Source: Myxocyprinus asiaticus
Taxonomy: Eukaryota > Chordata > Actinopteri > Cypriniformes > Catostomidae
Length of the DNA stretch: 64,000 bases
NCBI RefSeq assembly: GCF_019703515.2
Contig: NC_059388.1
Coordinates: 6,289,979 to 6,353,978, forward strand
Reading direction: 5' to 3'
Under the pieces are notes generated by a model, which had not been told where the DNA came from, did not search any database, and saw only the letters and a program-made list of their open reading frames with translations. Made by a program: the position numbers and the translations under genes. Shown here piece after piece: positions 23,483 through 37,916 of the stretch (the first letter of the stretch is position 1; each line of letters begins with the position of its first letter).

Positions 23483-24240
23483 TAAGGAATATTCTGGGTT
23501 CTTTACAAGTTAAGCTCAATTGACAGCATTGTGACATAATACTGATTACCAGAAAAATAAATTTTGACTCGTCCCTCCTTTTCTTTAAAAAAAAGCAAAA
23601 ATCAGGGGCCTGGGTAGCTCAGTGGTAAAACGATGCTGGCTACCACCCCTGGAGTTCGCTAGTTTGAATCCAGGGTGTGCTGAGTGACTCCAGCCAGGTC
23701 TGCTAAGCAACCAAATTGGCCCAGTTGCTAGGGAGGGTAGAGTCACATGGGGTAACCTCCTCGTGGTCGCTATAATGTGGTTCGTTGTCGTGGGGCGTGT
23801 GGTGAGTTGAGCGCGGATGCCGCAGTGGATGGCGTGAAGCCTCCACGCGCTATGTCCCCGTGGCAATGCACTCAACAAGCCACGTGATAAGATGCGCGGG
23901 TTGATGGTCTCAGACGCGGAGGCAACTTGGATTCATCCTCCGCCACCCAGATTGAGGCGAGTCACTACGCGACCACAAGGACTTAAAAGCGCACTGGGAA
24001 TTGGGCATTCCAAATTGGGTGAAAAAGGAAAAAAAAAAAAAAAAAAAAAGCACAAATCTGGGTTCCAGTGAGGCACTTACAATGAAAGTGAATGAGGCCA
24101 TTCACTAAACATTTAAATAAAAATTTTTTTTTCAAAAGTTAAGCAACAAGACAAAAACAATATGCATGTTAACATAATTTTAGTGTGATAAAATCACTTA
24201 CTAACCTTTTCTGTGACCTTATAGCCAATTTTACAACTTC
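23483..24240. repeat. interspersed repeat split by SINE copy 5
   Basis: Sequence starting GGAATATTCTGGGTTC and resuming after the SINE (GGCACTTACAATGAAAGTGAA) matches the repeat at 16020-16200. It was therefore one unit before the SINE inserted at 23604. Confidence 0.5.
23604..24049 (+). mobile_element. tRNA-headed SINE, copy 5 (complete)
   Basis: Full structure: head GGGGCCTGGGTAGCTCAGTG (box A) with box B-like AGTTTGAATCC, a unique body, and a 3' A tail of 19 or more. Flanks GCAAAAATC and GCACAAATC form a 9-bp target duplication with one mismatch. This is the best reference for the family here. Confidence 0.85.
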
Positions 24241-24248
24241 GTTGCCAT

Positions 24249-25407
24249 TATGGATGCACCGATGCCACTTTTTCTCTTCTGATTCTGATATCGGAAATCT
24301 CAGTATCGGTCGATACTGATCCCAAACCGATACCAGTGTTGTTTTTTTGTATAATCAGTGTAGAATATCTTTACATTATTGTGTGGAACTAATTGGGAGT
24401 ACTCTTTAATATGTAAAAAACACAAACCTCTAACTACACATTATTTCAATATAAATGTATAGCTTATTAAGAAACACTTTATTTTTAACTAGTATACTGA
24501 ATAATGTAGCAGCAAAATTAACAGTAATACCAGTCTTCAAGTCTTCAGTAGAAAATAAACCAGTTTTTTTTTTTTTTTTTTTTCAAACATGTTTCAACTT
24601 GCATCTGGACTTTAAAGGATTCAGATCTCTTTTTTGTTCAATTTTGTTCAGTCTTTTTTGTCCACTTTTCATTCACACAGGTATTTTTTGGAACCCATTC
24701 AACTTAAATATTATTATAAATTGTAAAAAAAAAAAAAAAATACTAATGATGACAATAATAATAATAATAATAAATTGTTATTAATATTATTATTATTTAC
24801 TTTTTAAGTTTAAATACAACAGTAATATATTTAAATCGTGCACTTTTTAAACCCTCACGCTTTTATTTTGACATTCTAAACTCTCCAGGAAGTCCTGTAT
24901 GTGTCTGTTTGTAAGCAAGTTCACAGCAGTTTAATTCATTTCTTATTCAATTACTGGTAAAATGCACCACCGGTGCCGTTCTAAATGCATATTATAAGTG
25001 AACCGAACTATTGAGCATCTACATCTGAGATGCTGTTCTTGAGTTGCGCTCAAATATTGCACATGGCTGAAATAGCCGCGAGTGCATCACCAGCCTGTGC
25101 GTGAGTTTGTGTCAACAGAGCACCACCATTCACTAACACGCTGCGCATACTATATATTTACTTATTAAACACAGCCTTTTGTCATTCACAGAGCTATCGC
25201 ACGTCTTCAAGTGGCTTCAAGTCATATTAACTGCTTTAATGGTGTTTTTATGGTTCTTTTATGTAATTTTTGGAGCTTGACAGTAACGAACATGACTAAC
25301 ACACAGTATCGGATTTGGATCGGGCTCGTCGGACCGATACCCGATCCGTCTAAAAGCTTCAGTATCGGAGCCGATACCGATCCAGGTATCAGATCAGTGC
25401 ATCCCTA
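24249..25407. mobile_element. hAT-type non-autonomous element with perfect 8-bp target duplication
   Basis: Termini TATGGATGCACCGAT and (inverted right end) TAGGGATGCACTGAT. Both flanks are GTTGCCAT (24241-24248 and 25408-25415). Subterminal GATACCGAT/ATCGGTC motifs recur on both sides. No transposase frame was found; 1159 bp. Confidence 0.85.
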
Positions 25408-25556
25408 GTTGCCATGATGATGTAATGTCAACAAACCCTAAAATAACTGTAAAAATTATCATTTAAACAACTTTACAGCACAAATAATACATGAGTTTTA
25501 ACAGAATTAATTAAATTGCTTTTAAAAAATGATAAGCTTCACATTTCTGCCTTTAA

Positions 25557-26347
25557 CTTTGTGCGACCCCGCGTCCACATGCGTGGACGTTGTATTCTGA
25601 CTTCGCTATACGCAACACATAATTTAAATGAATAAAAACCGACTGAATGACTTAACCTTCAGTGTGCTATCAGTCTTCACTGGTCTCAGAACAGTTTGAA
25701 ATGCACCTTATTTTCATCCTAACTCCATATAAAGCCTCTGAAAGCAACATTTTTCAGCTTTTGGATGAACCCATTGATTCGCAGTGTGAAAATGCACAGT
25801 AAATATATAGGAATGCATTAACTAATGTTAATGAATAGAATCGTATTACACAGTGATAACAAAATAAAATATTACAATGTATAATAAAATGAAGCAAAAT
25901 GACCCACAGATGTGTTCGAGTTAAAAGTTATTCAAAATAACTCAAATGTTTTTCCTACTTTTGAGGAAATGCGGTACGAGTTTCCACATATGTGGACATC
26001 ATGTTTATCAGGGCGCTAACATAAGAAAAATTAACAGACTTTTTAATGCGGCATATCAAATAAAACTAGAGACTCTACTGTTTACAACCAAACAGGTTTA
26101 AATAAAAAAATTAGAGATTTCTTTCCAGAGGCACTTTTGTTAGCGCTGCATCAGTAGGAGCGCTTCACGGAAATTGACGGCATGCTGTTGTGTCACGTGA
26201 CTTGGTGCGGCAGAATTTAACCCTTTAAATGACAGTCTAGAGTCTTGTGAATAGTATTCAGTCAGTTTTTATTCATTTAAATTATGTGTTGTGTATAGTG
26301 AAGTCAAAATACAACGTCCATGCATGTGGACACGGGGTCGTACAAGG
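25557..26347. mobile_element. TTAA-flanked element with TIRs of about 95 bp (piggyBac-like)
   Basis: TTAA at 25553-25556 and 26348-26351. The left arm starts CTTTGTGCGACCCCGCG and the inverted right arm CCTTGTACGACCCCGTG. They stay paired for roughly 95 bases through CACAACACATAATTTAAATG. The interior has no long frame, so it is non-autonomous. The TTAA target and CC(Y)TT-type ends suggest a piggyBac-like family. Confidence 0.8.
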
Positions 26348-27092
26348 TTAACGTGTAGATGGGAAATAAATATTGCCGCCACCTACTGATGTAACAATGT
26401 AACTGCACTGAAATCGTTGAAAAATCCCCACCAACACTAACACAGACTGACAGCCTGTCTTGTCACAATTGCTTTTTAATATCTAATAAACTAGTTTCAT
26501 GCATCCTCGACCGAGGTGGTACTACAAAAAGTATCAGGTACTATCCACAGTGGAAAACCCCCAAAAAGCGAGCAGAGTTGAGTCGAGTTGAACTGTACCA
26601 TGCAGTGGAAAAGCCCCATAAGAGAAAGACACACAAGAGGAGATAATGAAGTGCACTTAAGGCTCTAAACACTCTACACAAGTACGTGAACACAAAAGCT
26701 TCTTGATATAATTTCAGCATTGGAAAACATGTTAGAACGCAATTCATAATGCAATGCAATTCTCAGCCTTTCCACAAGGGGAGCTAAAGCGGACATTAGT
26801 GTGAGCTGTCCGTTTCTCTGGTGAATTTTCTCTTTCAATTCAACGACTGTCATGGTGGAGCAACAGTTTGAAAATAATATTTCTGAGCAAGTAAGGTAAA
26901 GTCAATATATTTATAGCAACTTACCTGAATAATAACAAATCTAGTTTAATGACACAGACTTTTGAAGGTAACTCTATCGCCCCCTTGAGGACTGAGGTTT
27001 GTTACCGCCACAGTAATGCAGGAATGCATGTTTAACATGTTCAACCGGACAGTGTGCTGGCAATGCGTTGGCTAAACACTCGTATCTGCTTA

Positions 27093-27311
<219 letters not shown>

Positions 27312-27495
27312 TTAGCTTACTTGTAGAGACCACAGAATAATATAAGAGAATGGGAGCACATCACATAAATTAAAAAGATTATTCACAATACCGGGATGAA
27401 TGGTTTTTATTGTGGAACTATTAATTTGTGCCTGTATGTGCGATCATTTTGAAGAAATATTTTACCACTGAGTGCCACAATTGAACAATCAGGAT

Positions 27496-27500
<5 letters not shown>

Positions 27501-27556
<56 letters not shown>

Positions 27557-27562
27557 TATATA
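27501..27562. repeat. (TA)n microsatellite
   Basis: An almost pure TA run of about 60 bases. It is the insertion site of the outer Tc1 element that begins at 27563. Confidence 0.9.
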
Positions 27563-27700
27563 CAGTTGTGCTCAAAAGTTTGCATACCCTGGCAGAAATT
27601 GTGAAAGTTTGGCATTGATTTTGAAAATATGACTGATCATGAAAAAATCATGTCTTTTATTTAAGGATAGTGATCATATGAAGCCATTTATTATCACATA

Positions 27701-29269
27701 CAGGTGCATCTCAATAAATTAGAATGTCGTGGAAAAGTTCATTTATTTCAGTAATTCAACTCAAATTGTGAAACTTGTGTATTAAATAAATTCAATGCAC
27801 ACAGACTGAAGTAGTTTAAGTCTTTGGTTCTTTTAATTGTGATAATTTTGGCTCACATTTAACAAAAACCCACCAATTCACCATCTCAAAAAATTAGAAT
27901 ACATCATAAGACCAATAAAAAAAACATTTTTAGTGAATTGTTGGCCTTCTGGAAAGTATGTTCATTTACTGTATATGTACTAAATACTTGGTAGGGGCTC
28001 CTTTTGCTTTAATTACTGCCTCAATTCGGCGTGGCAAGGAGGTGATCAGTTTGTGGCACTGCTGAGGTGGTATGGAAGCCCAGGTTTCTTTGACAGTGGC
28101 TTTCAGCTCATCTGCATTTTTTGGTCTCTTGTTTCTCATTTTCCTCTTGACAATACCCCATAGATTCTCTATGGGGTTCAGGTCTGGTGAGTTTGCTGGC
28201 CAGTCAAGCACACCAACACCATGGTCATTTAACCAACTTTTGGTGCTTTTGGCAGTGTGGGCAAGTGCCAAATCCTGCTGGAAAATGAAATCAGCATCTT
28301 TAAAAAGCTGGTCAGCAGAAGGAAGCATGAAGTGCTCCACAATGTCTTGGTAAACGGGTGCAGTGACTTTGGTTTTCAAAAAACACAATGGACCAACACC
28401 AGCAGATGACATTGCACCCCAAATCATCACAGACTGTGGAAACTTAACACTGGACTTCAAGCAACTTGGGCTATGAGCTTCTCCACCCTTCCTCCAGACT
28501 CTAGGACCTTGGTTTCCAAATGAAATACAAAACTTGCTCTCATCTGAAAAGAGGACTTTGGAACACTGGGCAACAGTCCAGTTCTTCTTCTCCTTAGCCC
28601 AGGTAAGACACCTCTGACGTTGTCTGTGGTTCAGGAGTGGCTTAACAAGAGGAATACGACAACTGTAGTGTCTGTGTGTGGTGGCTCTTGATGCCTTGAC
28701 CCCAGCCTCAGTCCATTCCTTGTGAAGTTCACCCAAATTCTTGAATCGATTTTGCTTGACAATCCTCATAAGGCTGCGGTTCTCTCGGTTGGTTGTGCAT
28801 CTTTTTCTTCCACACTTTTTCCTTCCACTCAACTTTCTGTTAACATGCTTGGATACAGCACTCTGTGAACAGCCAGCTTCTTTGGCAATGAATGTTTGTG
28901 GCTTACCCTCCTTGTGAAGGGTGTCAATGATTGTCTTCTGGACAACTGTCAGATCAGCAGTCTTCCCCATGATTGTGTAGCCTAGTGAACCAAACTGAGA
29001 GACCATTTTGAAGGCTCAGGAAACCTTTGCAGGTGTTTTGAGTTGATTAGCTGATTGGCATGTCACCATATTCTAATTTTTTGAGATGGTGAATTGGTGG
29101 GTTTTAGTTAAATGTGAGCCAAAATCATCACAATTAAAAGAACCAAAGACTTAAACTACTTCAGTCTGTGTGCATTGAATTTATTTAATACACGAGTTTC
29201 ACAATTTGAGTTGAATTACTGAAATAAATGAACTTTTCCACGACATTCTAATTTATTGAGATGCACCTG
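27701..29269 (-). mobile_element. inner Tc1-like element, full length with intact transposase frame
   Basis: Flanked by TA (27699-27700 and 29270-29271). The inverted repeats are about 200 bp (27701-27901 and 29069-29269), start CAGGTGCATCTCAATAAATT and differ at only a few positions. The high arm identity and open transposase frame suggest recent insertion. Confidence 0.9.
27966..29006 (-). CDS. Tc1/mariner-type transposase, uninterrupted 346 codons
   Basis: A cut-and-paste DDE transposase that binds the inverted repeats and inserts at TA. The likely start is the internal MGKTADLTVV at 28968-28970, giving about 334 residues, the usual Tc1 length; the upstream MVSQFGSLGY start is also open. 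The N-terminal HTH spans about residues 20-60 (AKEAGCSQSAVSKHVNRKL), followed by GRKKCGRKR, an AT-hook/NLS-like stretch, and a second HTH. Catalytic residues: Asp155 in LFSDESKF, Asp245 in FIFQQDLALAH and Glu280 in [11 protein letters not shown], a DD34E arrangement. No stop or frameshift is seen. Activity cannot be judged from sequence alone. Confidence 0.9.
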   Translation of the reverse strand: MVSQFGSLGYTIMGKTADLTVVQKTIIDTLHKEGKPQTFIAKEAGCSQSAVSKHVNRKLSGRKKCGRKRCTTNRENRSLMRIVKQNRFKNLGELHKEWTEAGVKASRATTHRHYSCRIPLVKPLLNHRQRQRCLTWAKEKKNWTVAQCSKVLFSDESKFCISFGNQGPRVWRKGGEAHSPSCLKSSVKFPQSVMIWGAMSSAGVGPLCFLKTKVTAPVYQDIVEHFMLPSADQLFKDADFIFQQDLALAHTAKSTKSWLNDHGVGVLDWPANSPDLNPIENLWGIVKRKMRNKRPKNADELKATVKETWASIPPQQCHKLITSLPRRIEAVIKAKGAPTKYLVHIQ

Positions 29270-29522
29270 TAGTTGTTTGGCTCCTTTTTAAATCATAATG
29301 ATAATAGAAATCACCCAAATGGCCCTGATCAAAAGTTTACATACCCTTGAATGTTTGGCCTTGTTACAGACACACAAGGTGACACACACATGTTTAAATG
29401 GCAATTAAAGGTTAATTTCCCACACCTGTGGCTTTTTAAATTGCAATTAGTGTCTGTGTATAAATAGTCAATGAGTATGTTAGCTCTCACGTGGATGTAC
29501 TGAGCAGACTAGATACTGAGCC

Positions 29523-29835
29523 ATGGGGAGCAGAAAAGAACTGTCAAAAGACCTGCGTAACAAGGTAATGGAACTTTATAGAGATGGAAAAGGATATAAA
29601 AAGATATCCAAAGCCTTGAAAATGCCAGTCAGTACTGTTCAATCACTTCTTAAGAAGTGGAAAATTCGGGGATCTCTTGCTACCCAGCCAAGGTCAGGTA
29701 GACCAAGAAAGATTTCAGCCACAACTGCCAGAAGAATTGTTCGGGATACAAAGAAAAACCCACAGATAACCTCAGGAAAAATACAGGCTACTCTGGAAAA
29801 AGACGGTGTGGATGTTTCAAGGAGCACAATACTTG
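29523..29835 (+). pseudogene. Tc1 transposase N-terminal fragment of the outer element
   Basis: Reads MGSRKELSKDLRNKVMELYR, then SKALKMPVSTVQSLLKKWK and the GRPRK hook. It is about 87 percent like the frame at 41461-41772 by eye. It breaks after SRSTI, where the sequence switches to an antisense piece of the same gene. Confidence 0.85.
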
Positions 29836-30014
29836 TTGACCCCTCTCCATACATAGTGCTTATGGTTGTGACCATAAAGCTCTATTTTGGTCTCGTTGCT
29901 CCAAATTACAGTGTGCCAGAAGCTGTAAGGCGTGTCAAGGTGTTGTCGGGCATATTGTAACCGGGCTTTTTTGTGGCATTGGCTTCTTTCTGGCAACTCG
30001 ACCATGCAGCTCAT
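29817..30014 (-). pseudogene. inverted middle fragment of the outer Tc1 transposase
   Basis: On the minus strand it reads ARLQYARQHLDTPYSFWHTV and IWSNETKIELYGHN, the region around the first catalytic residue (usually WSDETK; here the Asp is Asn). Its orientation is opposite to the N-terminal part at 29523-29835. Confidence 0.8.
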
Positions 30015-30218
30015 TTTTGTTCAAGTATCGTCGTATTGTGCTCCTTGAAACAACCAAGGATCAGTCATATTTTCAAAATCAATGCCAAAATTTCACAATT
30101 TCTGCCAGGGTATGCAAACTTTTGAGCACAACTGTATATAATTAGACATTTTTGTATAATCTGCCCTACTAAGGCTTCTGTACTATTGAATAAAGATGCT
30201 AATGTAATTATGGACTCA

Positions 30219-32955
<2,737 letters not shown>

Positions 32956-33087
32956 CATATTTCATTTATAATCTTTAACACATCCTACCTCTTCTTCAAT
33001 ACATTACATCACCTGCACATAACTGTATATCTTTATATAAAATATTCTAGCAAAATTATTCCACTATTGTATATTTTTCTCTTTTTT

Positions 33088-33275
33088 TCACATTTACATT
33101 TGACAGATGCTTTTATCCAAAGTGACTTGCAGTGCCTTTATTACAGGGACAATCCCCCCTGGAGCAACCTGGATTTAAGTGCCTTGCTCAAGGACACAAT
33201 GGTGGTGGCTGTGGGGATTGAACCAACAACCTTTTGCTTATTAGTTCAGTGCTTTAGTCCACTACACGACCACAT
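33088..33275 (-). mobile_element. SINE-like repeat (third family), copy 1
   Basis: ACATTTGACAGATGCTTTTA, CTGGAGCAACCTGGATT and GGGATTGAACCAACAACC match the copy at 46938-47132 in the opposite orientation. GGATTGAACC is the inverse of a box B-like GGTTCAATCC. Confidence 0.65.
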
Positions 33276-33341
33276 CTTATTTTCTCATCTTATTTTTTTT
33301 TTAATTATTTTTTATGTCACTATATTTATATATGCATATAC

Positions 33342-33960
33342 ACTGGCACCCAAAGGTTTGGAATAATGCACAGATTTTGCTCTTATGGAAAGAAATTGGT
33401 ACTTTTATTCATCAAAGTGGCATTCAACTGATCACAGTGTATAGTCAGGACATTAATAACGTGAAAAATTACTATTACAATTTGAAAAGTTTTTTCAGAA
33501 CTTCTTAAACAATTTCAAAGTGTTCTCATCAAAAAATCCTCCACATGCAGCAATGACAGCTTTGCAGATACTTGGTATTCTAGCTGTCAGTTTGTCCAGA
33601 TACTCAGGTGACATTTCACCCCATGCTTCCTGTATCACGTGGCTGTCTTGTTGGGCACTTCTCACACACCTTACAGTCTAGCTGATCCCACAAATGCTCA
33701 ATGTGTTTAAGATCCATAACACTCTTTTCCAATTATCTGTTGTCCAATGTCTGTTTCTTTGCCCACTCTAACCTTTTTTTTTTTAGTTTTTCTGTTTCAA
33801 AAGTGGCTTTTTCTTTGCAATTCTCCCCATAAGACCTGCACCCCTGAGTCTTCTCTTTACTGTTGTACATGAAACTGGTGTTGAGCGGGTAGAATTCAAT
33901 GAAGCTGTCAGCTGAGGACATGTAAGGCATCTGTTTCTCAAACTAGAGGCTCTGATGTAC
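33342..33960 (-). mobile_element. Tc1-like fragment
   Basis: Starts CACTGGCACCCAAAGGTTTG after a TA-rich stretch. A minus-strand frame 33733-33930 reads FETEKLKKKRLEWAKK, a typical middle piece of Tc1 transposase. Only part of one end and of the coding region remains. Confidence 0.6.
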
Positions 33961-35691
33961 TTATCCTCTTATTTAGAACATCCCTGTAGACTACTTTCAA
34001 GCCTCTGTTCTTATGAACTGTGTTTTGGTGAATCGGTTCAAAACACTGATTCAACAATTAATTTGCGTCATCACTCAAAAACATTCAATAAAAAAAAAAT
34101 GGTTCCCCTGGTTACACCCTTTTAAGCAATATCAAAGCAAATACATAAATATTGAGGTATCAAAAATGTCAAAATGCTGAATATCCAGATAAAATGTTTT
34201 TATTTTTTATTTTTTATATTCTTTATAGAGAATATTGAATATTTACAATGTATGCATTATGCAATATTATTTTGTAGTTTACACAGAAATGTTTTGGTAA
34301 TACTGCAATGATTTTTAACACGTTTTATTTACCCATTATGGCATCCCATTATAGAACATCCCACTAGACTACTTTCAGGCATCTGTTCTTTCAAACAGTC
34401 AGTTTTGGTGAACGGTTACAAAACACTGATTCAACAATTCATTTGTGTCATCATTTAAAAAACATTAGATCGAAATAATGGTTGCTCTGGTTTCACAGCT
34501 TTAAGCAATTTCAAAGCAAATAAATAAATATCGAGATAAATGTCATAAAAAAAGTCTAAATATACTGAGAAGTACTGCTGTTTTTTTAGCTATATCACGC
34601 AGCCCTTTTTGACAGTCACTATATGCTTTCATTGTGTGGAAAAGAGCAGCTCGGACATTTTGCAAAATCCTTTTTGTGTTCTACGGAAGAAAAAAATCAT
34701 ACAGGTGTGGAACAGCAAGAGGGTGAGTAAATAATGAGTTCTCACGGTTGAGTGAACTAATTCTTTAAGTTGGGAAAGAAGTATTTGAACAACAACAAAA
34801 AAATTCAGCTTTAATAGTATTATAAAATTTGTGAAAAAAAAAATAACATGTCTTTCATGTTTATGCCTTGATCTTTTTATGTTATGACACTGATAAATAT
34901 CTACTAGATAATGACAAATCATTCAGTGACACTTGGGACCTGTTCAAAATCCTTTACCGAGAAATGGTAGTCTGCACTGCAGGATTTTCCCTGAGGCACA
35001 GAGATCTGGCAGAGCTCCAGTGCACTGCATTGGCAGCCAACTGTGCTCCCAGCCCTCATCAACACCAGCACAATTATGTGCATTTCACTGAAGCATATTA
35101 AATGGCAGGCCACGTACTGTTAGGGCCCAAACATACTTCACGCAAGTACGCAAAACCGGATGTGGTAGAGTCAACATGTAGACAGTTGAGGAGTGTGCTT
35201 TTGTATTTGCTAATAAGACGCCAGAAAAATATGTTTGTATAATCTAAATTGTTCGGCAAGACTCTCCTCAAATTGCTGCTCCGCCATGACAGTTGTTGAT
35301 TGAGAAAAGAAAGTCTACTGTAGCGCCCCTTGCGGCAATGCTGAGAATGCGGCGCTTCCTTGCATTAGGTTATGAATTGCTCTCTGACACATTTCACAAC
35401 GTAACGACGTGTGAAATCGAGCTTGCGTAGCAAGATGCATCTGCGTTCACATACATGCGCTGAGTATGTTTGGGCCTTTAATCTCAGAGCCACAAAGATG
35501 CTCAAAGGTGCTGTACTGATGCGGCCCCACTCTAACAGATGATTGAAAATACTGCTCATTTCTCTTCAGTGGTCATTTTCTAACATATCATCCTATCAGC
35601 AAAGAGCAAGGGCACTTTGGGAACCAATAAGCACTGATGTGAGTCTGGTTGTGCAGAGAACATAATGTACAAGGAAAAGAGAAAAGATAAC
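33961..35691. other. no gene recognised
   Basis: AT-rich DNA with two related blocks near 33960-34140 and 34350-34530 (AACACTGATTCAACAATT in both), i.e. a local duplication. About 35130-35480 resembles short stretches near 9290-9360 (GCGTTCACATAC), so it is a repeat. The missing metap2 exon between the polylysine and 30.2-kb exons was looked for here and not found. Confidence 0.4.
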
Positions 35692-35763
35692 ATATGTCCT
35701 TTCTTCTTCTTGGCCTTCTTTTTCTTCTTTTTTCCCCAGAGGCATTATCGACTTCATCCCCAT
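35692..35763 (-). pseudogene. metap2: metap2 polylysine exon remnant with 1-base frameshift
   Basis: The acceptor is ATCATAG. It starts (G)DGDEVDNASG and then reads EKRRKRRPRRRK. One additional A in the A6 run would give the lysine block typical of MetAP2, so a single-base loss is likely. The donor is a weak GTTATC. Confidence 0.7.
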
Positions 35764-37088
35764 CTATGATAGGAACAGAGTTCACACAGTAAGTTACTTG
35801 TCAAGAAAGTGACTGTAACAGAGTGTGGCTGTGTTGGGAATAGAGAGCAACAGTACCCGCCCACTTTTTCAGCTGTCTTGATTTCTGAAGTATTTTTCCC
35901 ATTCATTTTTTTCCGTAAGGATTTCATAAAATCCTTCAGTTAAAGATCTGTAAGCCATAACCAGATCAATCAGCTCAGAGAGAATTCAAACATTACAAAC
36001 TTTGATCTGAAGCAAAAAAAAAAACAAAAAAAAAAAACGTTGCTGCAGAGCTCTTTTGGCGCACTTTGTTTGCCACGATTCTCTGATTGGTGGATTTTTC
36101 CCCTCAGGATTATGGGTAGTGTAGCTCTTCACCAAGAATTCTGCTATTAAACATGATTTCTAAAAAATTAAGTTGAAATAACGCAGACTGATGAATTCAA
36201 CAGGAGTATATACCATCAATTAACAACCTCGGCGCTCACAGTTGTTCTGGTTTATAAGCTAGCATTAATAATCAATTCCCATTATGGAAAAAATTTTATG
36301 GATTTTTACTTCCGGGTCCAGATATTGCGCTTTATAAAATACTATTGTACTGCTTACTGCGCAGTATACATTGTGCCTACGTTTTTAAATTTTTTTTTTT
36401 TTTAAGTATATTAAACAGTACTCAGTATGCAACGATAAATGTTTCAACCAGTAGTATGCTACATTGTTGTCACATGACATTATGTGCATGTTTAATGCAA
36501 CAAGTGACATCCAGTTACAATCTTGGAAATAAATACATTAATTTGCTATGTTTTTTATAATTAATTTTTTAATAATAATAAAAAAGTTTTGGCAGTCTGA
36601 TCAAATACTGAAAGTGAAGTAGTAGAGTGAAGAAGTAGTAAAACAAAATAACAGATGACATTATTTCCTGTTCATTCATCACACTACAAAAGCTAGACAC
36701 AGCGCAATGAATGTAACAGAGCGCAGGTGTCTCAAGACATATTTTTCTACGTTTTAAGAGTTTTTAATTTGAACTTGTCACGGCATCTATAATAGTGAAA
36801 AAAAAACCCCGAAATAACAGCAAGACAGCGCAATGGTCAAAAAATGAGCTGTCTAGTGTATGCTTGCATAGAAAAAATTTAAAAACAGCACAGCAGGACA
36901 AAATAACGTGTTTGTTGTGAACAGCCCCTTACCTCACGCAGTGACCTGTATTTTGCACATTACATAATGCACATTTTGCCAAATGGGTGAATCACAAAAC
37001 CTTTCAAGAACATATCCAGGTTATATTTAGCTCCAAAATCAAGAGCTTATATTTTGCATCAGGAAATGTTATTAATTTGAAATGTGAC

Positions 37089-37326
37089 TGTAATGGGTTC
37101 AGGATGGGCAAGGAGGAGGCGGGAACCGGCAGGACAGTCAGCATAACTTTAATGATATAACTGAACTTAAAACAACATAAAACAAACACATGCACACACG
37201 CACGCTCTCTCTCTCTCTCTCAAACTGGTGTCTCCGGCTCCCCTTTATCTCTCTCTCCCGCTGATTAATTGACTCAGCGCCGGCCGTGCACCCTCACGGC
37301 CCGGCCACACCCATTTCCTCCTCACA
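37089..37326 (-). mobile_element. solo LTR, copy 1
   Basis: Begins TGTAATGGG and ends CTCACA (TG...CA), with perfect 5-bp duplications GTGAC at 37084-37088 and 37327-37331. It includes a CT-rich simple repeat and a GC-rich block. The inverted sequence matches copy 2 at 38524-38764 (CCTCCTCCTTGCCC-type end). Confidence 0.8.
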
Positions 37327-37916
37327 GTGACTAATTTGAGGAACATTGTAATTATTGACATTGTGACTTTATTTCCATGTCAATTAATCATATTTTCACC
37401 CTAAATTATCATTACTTTCATGCAAAGAAATCAAATTCTAAAATGGGGAAAAAACAATAATATAATATTTAATTTTTTAATTAAGTATTTATACATTATG
37501 GTAGTATTAGTTGTAATGCCTTTATGATGAGTTTAATTAAAAAAATAAAAACTTTGTCAAGGGGCTGTCAAGTAAAACGTCCAGGCACTTTATATTAATG
37601 GGCTTCATTTTATTCATGCAAAATATTATTTTTTTCTTTTGATTTCGGGGTGAAATGTGATCTTTTCAACAAATTCACCCAAATGCAGTAGGTCATCCAG
37701 GTATTCTATGCATACAGAATGTTTGCATACTATGCACAGTATACATACTACAGAAATAGTATGTGTAGTATGGTAGTTAGCTATTCCCAACATAGCCTGT
37801 ATGAGTGAGACAGCTGATGCATTCTGGGAAAAGAGTAAGCTTAGTTAATGTCTGTGGTAAATAAATGAGTATAGGAAGTGTAAAGTTGTAAAAGTGTGTG
37901 TTTAGAAGCAGAATAC

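Larger units (their letters stand above)
27563..30134 (+). mobile_element. outer Tc1-like element, rearranged and carrying a nested Tc1
   Basis: Ends CAGTTGTGCTCAAAAGTTTG (left) and its inverse GAGCACAACTG (right), with TA at both borders. The N-terminal transposase part runs on the plus strand (29523-29835), but the next part is on the minus strand (29817-30014), so the right half is inverted relative to the sister copy at 40566-42160. An element of another Tc1 family is inserted at 27701-29269. Confidence 0.85.

Noticed and set aside
23042..23485. 147-codon frame as a host gene
   Set aside because: The same DNA occurs inverted at 52274-52872 inside a TTAA-flanked MITE.
34919..35113. Possible metap2 exon between the polylysine and 30.2-kb exons
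   Set aside because: The translated sequence lacks the expected DPPS...CDLYP and GQECEYP blocks and no splice-site pair fits.
35130..35480. Coding frame similar between about 9300 and 35400
   Set aside because: Shared short blocks such as GCGTTCACATAC indicate an interspersed repeat, not a gene.
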